Under the pieces are notes generated by a model. That model was given only the letters and a program-made list of their open reading frames with translations, was not told where the DNA came from and did no database searches. Positions 16,265 to 22,541 of a DNA stretch of 64,000 nt are shown piece by piece. The position numbers and the translations under genes were made by a program. Within the stretch, counting starts at the first letter, position 1, and every line of letters starts with the position of its first letter. This DNA is from CAUSWF01 sp963535465. Lineage in GTDB: Bacteria > Bacillota_I > Bacilli_A > RF39 > UBA660. The DNA lies in NCBI GenBank assembly GCA_963535465.1, contig CAUSWF010000001.1, forward strand, positions 1-64,000, given 5' to 3'.

Positions 16265-16273
16265 TGTTATAAT
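16265..16273 (+). promoter_or_regulatory. Extended -10 promoter of module 2
   Basis: TGTTATAAT lies 20 bases before the start at 16294. Immediately upstream, GTGCCA occurs twice 13 bases apart (16243-16248 and 16255-16260). Confidence 0.55.
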
Positions 16274-16293
16274 TACTTTAGAAGTGGAGTGAT

Positions 16294-16446
16294 ATGATAA
16301 AGCCGTTTGATAAAATTGAACCAGTATTTAATATTGATGATAAAACGAACAATTTATTAATAACTCCTAATATAAAAAATGAAGATATATCTGCTTATCA
16401 AAAATTTATGGATGAATGGAATATTATGAGAAGAAAAAGAAAATAG
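16294..16446 (+). CDS. Small protein of unknown function (50 aa)
   Basis: An ORF of 50 codons with TGGAGTGAT before its ATG and a promoter-like TGTTATAAT 20 bases upstream. The product begins MIKPFDKIEPVFNIDDKTNN and ends in a basic tail (MRRKRK). No membrane segment or cysteine is present. Its stop is 10 bases before the APH-like gene and both have ribosome sites, so they are probably co-transcribed. I do not recognise it. Confidence 0.5.
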   Translation: MIKPFDKIEPVFNIDDKTNNLLITPNIKNEDISAYQKFMDEWNIMRRKRK

Positions 16447-16456
16447 GTGATCTAAA

Positions 16457-17233
16457 ATGAATTTTAATTATAAATTAAGTGATAAAGTTAAATTGTTTAT
16501 TGAAAATGCTAAATTGGAAGAAATTAGTATTGGCTGTTCTGATTCGCAAGTTTTTAAAATTGAAAAGGTTGATAAAATATATTTTATTAAAATCTCAACA
16601 AAAGGAAACCTTACATCAGAATATGAAAAACTTAAATGGCTTGATGGTAAGCTAAATGTGCCTAGAATTGTTCTATATGACTATACAAATGATACAGAAT
16701 ATTTGATTACAGAGTCTATTGGAGGTGAAATGGTATGTTCAGAATACTATTTAAATAATCCCAAAATAGGTATTAAAGTAATTGCTAAGGCATTTAAGCA
16801 AATAAATAAAGTAGACATTGAAAATTGTCCTTTTAATGCATCAATCGATTATAAGTTATTGTTAGTTGAAAATAATGTAAAAAACAATCTAATTCATTTA
16901 GAGGATATAAAGGAAGCAACTTTAAAACGATTTGGTAGTTTAGAAAATATTATTCAATTTTTAAAAGACAATAAATTTGATGATGAACATTGCTTTTCTC
17001 ATGGAGATACTAGCTTGCCAAATATTTTTGCGTCAGGGAATGAATTTGTTGGCTTTATAGATGTTGGTGAATGTGGTATTGCAGACAAGTGGTTTGATTT
17101 AGCAATATGTGAAAAATCAATTAGACGTAATTATGGGGAAGATTATATTAAACAATTTTATAATGAATTAGGCATTGTTCCTGATAGAGAAAAAATTAAT
17201 TATTATTTGTTGATGATGGAATTATATTTATAA
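16457..17233 (+). CDS. APH(3')-like aminoglycoside phosphotransferase family protein
   Basis: A 258-residue kinase whose C-terminal half closely follows the APH(3') family: FSHGDTSLPNIFASGNEF (H182, G183, D184 and N189 form the catalytic loop), FIDVGECGIADKWFDLAI (metal-binding D202), and the ending GIVPDREKINYYLLMMELYL, which resembles the end of APH(3')-IIIa. K45 in YFIKIST is the ATP lysine, and LKWLDGKLNVP is also conserved. APH(3') enzymes phosphorylate the 3'-hydroxyl of kanamycin-type aminoglycosides. This one is divergent, so activity on antibiotics is unproven. It sits in a mobile-looking module with a GNAT acetyltransferase. AGGTGAT precedes the start. Confidence 0.85.
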   Translation: MNFNYKLSDKVKLFIENAKLEEISIGCSDSQVFKIEKVDKIYFIKISTKGNLTSEYEKLKWLDGKLNVPRIVLYDYTNDTEYLITESIGGEMVCSEYYLNNPKIGIKVIAKAFKQINKVDIENCPFNASIDYKLLLVENNVKNNLIHLEDIKEATLKRFGSLENIIQFLKDNKFDDEHCFSHGDTSLPNIFASGNEFVGFIDVGECGIADKWFDLAICEKSIRRNYGEDYIKQFYNELGIVPDREKINYYLLMMELYL

Positions 17234-17264
17234 AAAACAATGATTTTCTTAACATTGTTTTTTT
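17232..17264 (+). terminator. Terminator after the APH(3')-like gene
   Basis: AAAAACAATG pairs with CATTGTTTTT around a 10-base loop, followed by T residues. It begins in the stop codon. Confidence 0.75.
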
Positions 17265-17296
17265 GTTATATATTGTTAGATAAGAGTAGTGATAAT

Positions 17297-17733
17297 ATGA
17301 ATATTGAAAGAATTTAAAATATATTAACTAAGGTTAATAGAGTTATTTTTAAATTATATAGCTTATAATATGCAATCGAAATTGTAGATAATCAAATTCG
17401 TATTTATTCATTAACATATCCTGATAATATTAAGGTTTATAATATATTAGGAACTATTAAATAATTTTAGAGTATATAATGAATCATTAGTTGATGATGA
17501 ACAGTTTAAAACAGATTTATAAGAAGAAATCGAAAATTATAATAATAAAATTTATGATGTGAAAAGGCTATAGATAGTTATTACATAGATACAAATTAAA
17601 CAATTCATTGGGATATGGTAAAAATGATGACAGATGAATATAATGGTAGTAAAATTATAATAGATGATGAATTAATTCAAGAAAATGGTATTTTTATTCC
17701 AAATAAATTAAAAGTATTAAATAAGAAAAAGTA
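17297..17733 (+). pseudogene. Decayed gene with in-frame stops, origin unknown
   Basis: An ATG at 17297 after GTAGTGATAAT opens a frame that reads MNIERI-stop, resumes as NILTKVNRVIFKLYSL-stop, then YAIEIVDNQIRIYSLTYPDN and on to another stop. A second stretch in a shifted frame (beginning VYNESLVDDEQFKTDL) is again broken by stops. The last ~40 codons in a third register end at 17733 with FIPNKLKVLNKKK. Peptide-like composition across several broken frames suggests one former gene of about 140 residues. I cannot name the family. Confidence 0.55.
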
Positions 17734-17741
17734 GGTAGTAA

Positions 17742-18209
17742 ATGATATTAGAAAAAGTTGATAAAAAAAATATAGTTATTGAAAGATTAATGCAATTATA
17801 TTTGCATAATATTAGTTTATATTTTCCTGTGGATATGGATCAAAAAACAGGTTTATATATTTATGATGATTTAGATAGCTACTTAAGCGGCAGAAATGAT
17901 AAATTAGCTTATATTATCAAAAATGATAATAGTATTGCTGGATTTATTTTAGTAGATTTTACTGAAAAGGAAAATATTGTTCAAGAAATGTTTGTATTAA
18001 ATAATTTCAAAAGAAAGGGAATAGGCTCTAAAGCTGTAATAGAATTATTTGATAATCATAAAGGTAATTGGAAGATTAAATCTTTACCATTATCAAAACA
18101 AGCTGAATCTTTTTGGGTTAATATCGTGAAAGAATATACAAATAATAATTTAGAAGTAGATTATGTTGGCAAATATAATAGAGCTATTATATCATTTAAT
18201 AATGAATAA
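17742..18209 (+). CDS. GNAT-family N-acetyltransferase
   Basis: A 155-residue acetyltransferase. The acetyl-CoA pyrophosphate loop is KRKGIGSKAV (about 86-95), preceded by the beta strand IVQEMFVLNNF, as in motif A of the GNAT fold. GRNDKLAYIIKNDNSIAGFI matches the earlier strands. The acceptor substrate cannot be read from the sequence. Its position beside an APH(3')-like gene raises the possibility of a resistance or tolerance role, which is only contextual. GTAGGTAG precedes the start. Confidence 0.8.
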   Translation: MILEKVDKKNIVIERLMQLYLHNISLYFPVDMDQKTGLYIYDDLDSYLSGRNDKLAYIIKNDNSIAGFILVDFTEKENIVQEMFVLNNFKRKGIGSKAVIELFDNHKGNWKIKSLPLSKQAESFWVNIVKEYTNNNLEVDYVGKYNRAIISFNNE

Positions 18210-18261
18210 TGATTATTTGTTTAGGAAACAACAAGAATTAAATAAATCAAATTCTCTTTAG

Positions 18262-18327
18262 TCAATGTCATTTACAATTCTAATTATTTACGCAGTACAA
18301 GCTACAATTAAAGCGAGAAAAAATTAA
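18262..18327 (+). pseudogene. Decayed copy B of the ppdK 3' end (probable attachment-site remnant)
   Basis: In frame this reads S-M-S-F-T-I-L-I-I-Y, then A-V-Q-A-T-I-K-A-R-K-N-stop, aligning with the ppdK end (S-C-S-P-F..., A-A-Q-A-A-I-K-A-G-K-Q-N-stop). At DNA level ACAAGCT, CAAT, AAAGC, GAAA and ATTAAT all match in order. A terminator and an extended -10 promoter follow, as after ppdK itself. The rest of the 18210-18421 gap shows no gene. Confidence 0.75.
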
Positions 18328-18363
18328 TCATTATTTATTTATGATGGAATTGTATTTATATGG

Positions 18364-18392
18364 GATTAGTGATATTCATCATTAATCTTTTT
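18364..18392 (+). terminator. Terminator before module 3
   Basis: GATTAGTGAT pairs with ATCATTAATC around a 4-base loop and is followed by five T. The end (TTAATCTTTTT) matches the end of the ppdK terminator, consistent with a displaced copy. Confidence 0.7.
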
Positions 18393-18393
18393 A

Positions 18394-18402
18394 TGTTATA
18401 AT
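18394..18402 (+). promoter_or_regulatory. Extended -10 promoter of module 3
   Basis: TGTTATAAT lies 19 bases before the ATG at 18422, in the same position relative to a terminator as the promoter after ppdK. Confidence 0.6.
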
Positions 18403-18421
18403 GTTTATAGAAGGTGAAAAT

Positions 18422-19708
18422 ATGGAACAGACAAAGTCAGAACTACATACGCATTTGTTAGGAATGCTTTCAGCAAAAGAATTGCTTAAAATGATATCTG
18501 AATATGTTGATTTTATATATTGGCCATTAAATAAGTGGGTTAATGAAGATAGCAAATTAGTTAATATTAATGAGTTGCTTAATAATGAATCTGCACTTAA
18601 GCAGTTACAAATAAAACATGGTGAAAAAGTAACATATGATGAATTAGATATTTATTATCAAACGAGAACATCAATAATAAATTATTTAATATCTATTCTA
18701 TATTTATCCAATGGAAAGAAAAACTGTAAATATTATGATTTAATTATGAATAATGATATAAAAAGTAAAGTAATTGATTACTATGATGATTCATACAGTA
18801 ATAAAAATTTATCATTTCTTATGGCAGCTTTAAATTATGTTAAGATTGATAAAAGATTTAATAAAGAAAAAAATGAATTCATTTCTAAGCTAATATATAG
18901 TGATTATTTAAATAGGTCATTACAAGAACTTGTCAGTATGGGATGTAAATATCTAGAAGTGAGTTATTCATACGAAAATATAGTATCATTAATAGAACTA
19001 AATCCAGATATTGCTAATAAAATTAAATGTAAATTTCTCTTATCAACTGGAAGGGATAGGAGAGTAAAGCAAATGGAGGATAGTATTGTTGCACTAAAAG
19101 AAGGATTAAGAAAAGGAATGATTGTTGGATTTGATATTATGGGTCAAGAATTAGCTCTTCGTGATGATGAAAAAAACTATAGTTATAGCAAAAAATCATA
19201 TAGTTTAAAAAGAAAACTGGAATTACTTGTTGAAACGTTGAAAGATACAAGGAATGGACTTAATACTTTAAGAATACACTCGGGTGAATCTAAAATATCA
19301 TTTGGAAATACTGAATGGATATTAAATACATTATTGGAAATAAAAACAGAATATAAAGATAAAAATTCAAATGTAAAAATATTGCCACCACCAGAAATAA
19401 GAATTGGACATGGAATATATTTTGATAAAAATAACGTAAATTATGTAAGAATGTTACAAGAATTAGGTGCAATTATAGAAATTAATGCGTCAAGTAATTT
19501 TGCATTAGGTAATATTGATGAATATAATACTCTTCCATATGATTATTATTTAAAGAATGATATTCCAATAGTAATATCAACAGATGGACATGGATTGTAT
19601 GACACATCACTTAAAGTTGAAGATTATATTGCTAGTAAAGTTAGTAAATATTACAAAATAATACCACCACTTGAAGAGAAAATTGTAGAAGGGAAAATGA
19701 AAAGATGA
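18422..19708 (+). CDS. Divergent adenosine deaminase-family protein
   Basis: A 428-residue metal-dependent deaminase-like protein. The metal ligands H9 and H11 are in ELHTHLLG. GFDIMGQE matches the GxDLxGxE segment of adenosine deaminase. LRIHSGES supplies the HxGE histidine and catalytic glutamate, RIGHGI another histidine, and IVISTDGHGLYD the metal aspartate. The family normally has SDDP at the last site; here the second aspartate is glycine, which suggests an altered substrate pocket. It is longer than typical ADA (about 340) owing to an insertion after the first motif. The start at 18422 follows GAAGGTG. It overlaps the next gene by 4 bases. Substrate unknown. Confidence 0.78.
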   Translation: MEQTKSELHTHLLGMLSAKELLKMISEYVDFIYWPLNKWVNEDSKLVNINELLNNESALKQLQIKHGEKVTYDELDIYYQTRTSIINYLISILYLSNGKKNCKYYDLIMNNDIKSKVIDYYDDSYSNKNLSFLMAALNYVKIDKRFNKEKNEFISKLIYSDYLNRSLQELVSMGCKYLEVSYSYENIVSLIELNPDIANKIKCKFLLSTGRDRRVKQMEDSIVALKEGLRKGMIVGFDIMGQELALRDDEKNYSYSKKSYSLKRKLELLVETLKDTRNGLNTLRIHSGESKISFGNTEWILNTLLEIKTEYKDKNSNVKILPPPEIRIGHGIYFDKNNVNYVRMLQELGAIIEINASSNFALGNIDEYNTLPYDYYLKNDIPIVISTDGHGLYDTSLKVEDYIASKVSKYYKIIPPLEEKIVEGKMKR

Positions 19709-20148
19709 CTAGTTTTTATGATAATTTAAGTGAAGAAATGTCGATGTTAATTGATAACCCCCAACAAGAAGAGACAACCAATTTTATTATTAATGGGGAA
19801 GAACTTAATGATGAAGCAAAATTGATTTATGAAAAAAATAGGATTATTTTATATTTTACTCATCTTAATAAAGAAAATATGGATTTTATTAAGTATAATG
19901 CATTTAGAAAAATAATTGATAAATTATCATCTAATGTTGATGGTATGACTACTGATTATGAAATTTTAAAAAAAATAATGGTTCATATTGAATTAGAATT
20001 AGGCATGAATATTTTATTTTCCTCTACATTAGTTAAAATTTTAGATAGTGGATTAGGGAATATAATATGTTATGAAAATGAAAATGATTTAACATATGAA
20101 AAATTATATGAATACTATAGAAACAAGAAAAATAGAATGTTGAGGTGA
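19705..20148 (+). CDS. Small protein of unknown function, coupled to the deaminase-like gene
   Basis: A 147-residue acidic, probably all-helical, soluble protein. I do not recognise it. It begins inside the stop of the deaminase-like gene (ATGA), so the two are translated together. The segment INGEELNDEAKLIYEKN ... NKENMDFIKYNAFRKI (about 28-70) resembles the matching region of the next protein, which has IDGKEISHDEQIEYC ... IKENIDFIDIQKIGRI. The pair may be paralogues or partners. Confidence 0.7.
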   Translation: MTSFYDNLSEEMSMLIDNPQQEETTNFIINGEELNDEAKLIYEKNRIILYFTHLNKENMDFIKYNAFRKIIDKLSSNVDGMTTDYEILKKIMVHIELELGMNILFSSTLVKILDSGLGNIICYENENDLTYEKLYEYYRNKKNRMLR

Positions 20149-20152
20149 TATC

Positions 20153-20536
20153 ATGGGTGATGAATTGATAAAAAAAATGAACAATAATAATTATAGAATT
20201 ATTAATGAACTAATTGAGATTATTACTGATGAGAATATTAACAATATTGATGAATTAAAAATATATCAAAATAATTTTTTTAAAATAGATGGTAAAGAAA
20301 TTAGTCATGATGAACAAATAGAATATTGTATAACAACAATTAAATCTAATACAATTATCAAAGAAAATATCGATTTTATAGATATTCAAAAAATAGGTAG
20401 AATAAAAGAAAAAATGAATAACAATAATTCTAAAAAAGAAAAAATTCTATTGTTAATTCAGTTGATGTCTTTAATGGGAGAAAATATGATGTTGCCATAT
20501 GACGCATATAGTTTAATTATGAATAATGAGTTATAA
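20153..20536 (+). CDS. Small protein of unknown function, apparent paralogue of the preceding protein
   Basis: A 127-residue soluble protein with no recognised domain. TTGAGGTGATATC gives a good ribosome site 4 bases after the upstream stop, so this is the third gene of a tight three-gene unit. Its central block IDGKEISHDEQIEYC followed by KENIDFIDIQKIGRI lines up with the preceding protein at similar spacing. No membrane segment or catalytic motif is visible. Confidence 0.68.
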   Translation: MGDELIKKMNNNNYRIINELIEIITDENINNIDELKIYQNNFFKIDGKEISHDEQIEYCITTIKSNTIIKENIDFIDIQKIGRIKEKMNNNNSKKEKILLLIQLMSLMGENMMLPYDAYSLIMNNEL

Positions 20537-20789
20537 TGAGCATATGCTAATAATGTTATGCTAATTGATATTTTCTATATTTTATAGTGTACTTTTATTA
20601 CATTGAAGCGATTTAGTAGTAAATGTTAGTTGCTCTTGGGTGATGCAGGATATAAATTATCCCAGATGAAAATGTTAGGAAACTTCTAAAAATATTGAGA
20701 GAAAATAGAGAAGAGTCATAAATAAGTGACTTTCATTTTTGTAAAACTGTTTTGGAAATAAAAATATAAATTTGAAGGAGGTAATCGTA
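20537..20789. other. Intergenic stretch with short broken coding remnants
   Basis: No intact gene is visible. Short phrases such as LGDAGYKLSQMKMLGNF and, in another frame, IIPDENVRKLLKILRENREE run into stops around 20640-20720. They look like scraps of lost genes. I could not identify a terminator or promoter with confidence. Confidence 0.35.
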
Positions 20790-21104
20790 GTGAATGAATT
20801 TAATGAATTTGTTCGTGAGGTTTTTTCAGTAGTTGGTGATATTGTAATAAAACCCATGATGGGCGGATATCTTGTATATCTTAACGGTAAACTGATAGGT
20901 GATATTTGTGATAATGAATTATTTCTGAAAAGAACGCTAACATCAGACAAGTTACTTGGAAATTTCGAATTGCGTTATCCTTATGAAGAGTCAAAAACAT
21001 TGATGCATGTTTTCGATAGATTTGAGGATACGGATTTGATTACAGAACTACTGAAAGGTATGTATTCGGAACTGCCAGAAAAGAAACACAAGAATGCTAA
21101 ATGA
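20790..21104 (+). CDS. TfoX N-terminal domain-like protein
   Basis: A 104-residue protein resembling the TfoX N-terminal domain: an acidic start, GDIVIKPMMGGYLVYLNGKL (strand-turn with the conserved Met-x-Gly-Gly) and a following ICDNELFLK segment. The C-terminal TfoX domain is absent, as in many stand-alone members. TfoX proteins are linked to competence in some proteobacteria, but the function of the short form is unknown. The GTG at 20790 is chosen because AAGGAGGT ends 8 bases upstream; an in-frame TTG at 20772 lies before that site. Codon use is visibly less AT-rich than in neighbours, which suggests transfer. Confidence 0.75.
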   Translation: MNEFNEFVREVFSVVGDIVIKPMMGGYLVYLNGKLIGDICDNELFLKRTLTSDKLLGNFELRYPYEESKTLMHVFDRFEDTDLITELLKGMYSELPEKKHKNAK

Positions 21105-21334
21105 GAAAATAAGCTTTAGTTTATTGAACTTAGTAATTTCAAAATATATAATAAGCAGAAGATTTACATAAGCAGCTGTTGTATTTAGAAAAACTAATGT
21201 AAAAATGGTAAACCATTTAAATTAGTATCACTAGTCAAATTATCATTTAGTGTAATCTGAATAAAGTTTAATATTAATGAAATAAGACGATAAAATCTAT
21301 AGTCTTTTTTTATGCAAAAAATAAAAAATAATAC
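21105..21334. other. Intergenic stretch before perR
   Basis: No convincing gene. AAGAC at 21286-21290 can pair with GTCTT before a T-run (21302-21311), a weak terminator candidate for the TfoX-like gene. Otherwise I see nothing in it. Confidence 0.35.
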
Positions 21335-21365
21335 TTGACTTATTCTAGATTTAGATTTATTCTAA
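21335..21365 (+). promoter_or_regulatory. perR promoter with an overlapping PerR/Fur-type operator
   Basis: TTGACT (21335-21340) and TATTCT (21358-21363) form -35 and -10 boxes with 17-base spacing. TTAGATTTATTCTAA (21351-21365) is a near-perfect 7-1-7 inverted repeat of PerR-box form and covers the -10, so binding would block transcription of perR and the downstream peroxiredoxin. Confidence 0.7.
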
Positions 21366-21378
21366 ATATGGAGGACAT

Positions 21379-21792
21379 ATGAAGAAAGAAGAATTAACTA
21401 AGATATTAAAAGATAAAAATATTAATCCTACATATCAGAGAATTATTATATTAGATTTTTTAATAAGTGATTATAATCATTCATCTTGTGATGAGATATA
21501 TAGTAAATTATCTAAAAAGTATCCTATTATTAATAGAGCAACTGTATATAATACTTTAAATCTATTTTATGATATGGGATTAGTTAATAAGTTATGTTTA
21601 GATGATAAGTGTCACTATGAATATAAGAAAAAAGATCATGGCCATTTTATTTGTAAGAAGTGTGCTAAGATATATGATTTTGATGTAGAGACTAGTTATA
21701 TGGGATTAGATAATTTTGATATAGAGACAAAAGAAGTTAAATTCTATGGATTTTGTAATATGTGTCTTTCAGAAGAAAAGGAGAAAAAATGA
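21379..21792 (+). CDS. PerR/Fur-family peroxide or metal repressor
   Basis: A 137-residue Fur-family repressor. The N-terminal winged helix contains NPTYQRIIILDFL and INRATVYNTLNLF, the recognition helix. The C-terminal part has DHGHFICKKCAKI with the regulatory histidines and first zinc CxxC, and CNMC as the second CxxC. Co-transcription with a peroxiredoxin and the PerR-box-like operator on its own promoter favour PerR over Fur or Zur. GGAGG lies 6 bases before the start. Its stop overlaps the peroxiredoxin start (ATGA). Confidence 0.88.
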   Translation: MKKEELTKILKDKNINPTYQRIIILDFLISDYNHSSCDEIYSKLSKKYPIINRATVYNTLNLFYDMGLVNKLCLDDKCHYEYKKKDHGHFICKKCAKIYDFDVETSYMGLDNFDIETKEVKFYGFCNMCLSEEKEKK

Positions 21793-22466
21793 ATAACGAA
21801 GAAAAAATATATAGTTTACCTAGAATAGGTGAAAAAGCGCCAAGTTTTAAGGCTAAAACAACACAAGGAGAAATTAATTTCCCAGAAGATTTTGCTGGTA
21901 AGTGGGTAGTATTATTCTCACATCCTGCAGATTTTACACCAGTTTGTACAACTGAATTTATGACTTTTGCTAGTATGAGTGATGAATTTAAGAAGATTAA
22001 TACTGAATTAGTTGGACTATCAATTGATGGTATAGCTTCTCATATTGCTTGGTTAAGAAAGATAAGAGAATTAAAATGGAATAATTTAGAAAATATAGAA
22101 GTTAAATTTCCATTAATAGAAGATATTAAGATGGAAGTTGCTAAACTATATGGAATGTTACATGAAAAAGATTCTGATACTAATGCAGTAAGAGCAGTAT
22201 TTATAATTAATCCAGAAGGAATAATTAAAACTATTATGTATTATCCATCATCAACTGGTAGAAATATAGATGAAATAATTAGAGTAATTAAGTCATTACA
22301 AAAATCAGCTGCTGAAGGTATCGCAACACCTGCTAACTGGAGAGAAGGAGAAGATGTAGTATTACCTCCACCAGGATCATGCGGAGTGGCAAAGGATAGA
22401 GTAGAAGCAAATGAAGATGATATGTATTGCTTAGACTGGTTCTTATGTTTTAAAAAGCAAAAATAA
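21789..22466 (+). CDS. Peroxiredoxin, Prx6/AhpC-like
   Basis: A 225-residue thiol peroxidase reducing hydrogen peroxide and organic peroxides. The peroxidatic cysteine C53 is in HPADFTPVCTTEF. Length and C-terminus (TPANWREGEDVVLPP, then a MYCLDWFLCF tail with further cysteines) match the Prx6 group common in archaea and anaerobes. The start at 21789 has AAAGGAG upstream; the frame extends back to 21762 inside perR without a ribosome site. Regulation by the upstream repressor is inferred from the operon and operator. Confidence 0.93.
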   Translation: MNNEEKIYSLPRIGEKAPSFKAKTTQGEINFPEDFAGKWVVLFSHPADFTPVCTTEFMTFASMSDEFKKINTELVGLSIDGIASHIAWLRKIRELKWNNLENIEVKFPLIEDIKMEVAKLYGMLHEKDSDTNAVRAVFIINPEGIIKTIMYYPSSTGRNIDEIIRVIKSLQKSAAEGIATPANWREGEDVVLPPPGSCGVAKDRVEANEDDMYCLDWFLCFKKQK

Positions 22467-22472
22467 TTAATT

Positions 22473-22503
22473 AAATTGTATCTTAATTGATACAATTTTT
22501 TTT
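22473..22503 (+). terminator. Terminator after the peroxiredoxin gene
   Basis: AAATTGTATC pairs with GATACAATTT around a 6-base loop and is followed by T residues. Confidence 0.85.
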
Positions 22504-22541
22504 GTTTAATATGTTATAATGAAACAAAGCGGAGAGTTAAC

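Noticed and set aside
21105..21334. Third displaced ppdK tail before perR
   Set aside because: GCAGCTGTTGTATTTAGAAA gives A-A-V-V-F-R-K, which does not match the Q-A-x-I-K core; the resemblance is at chance level.
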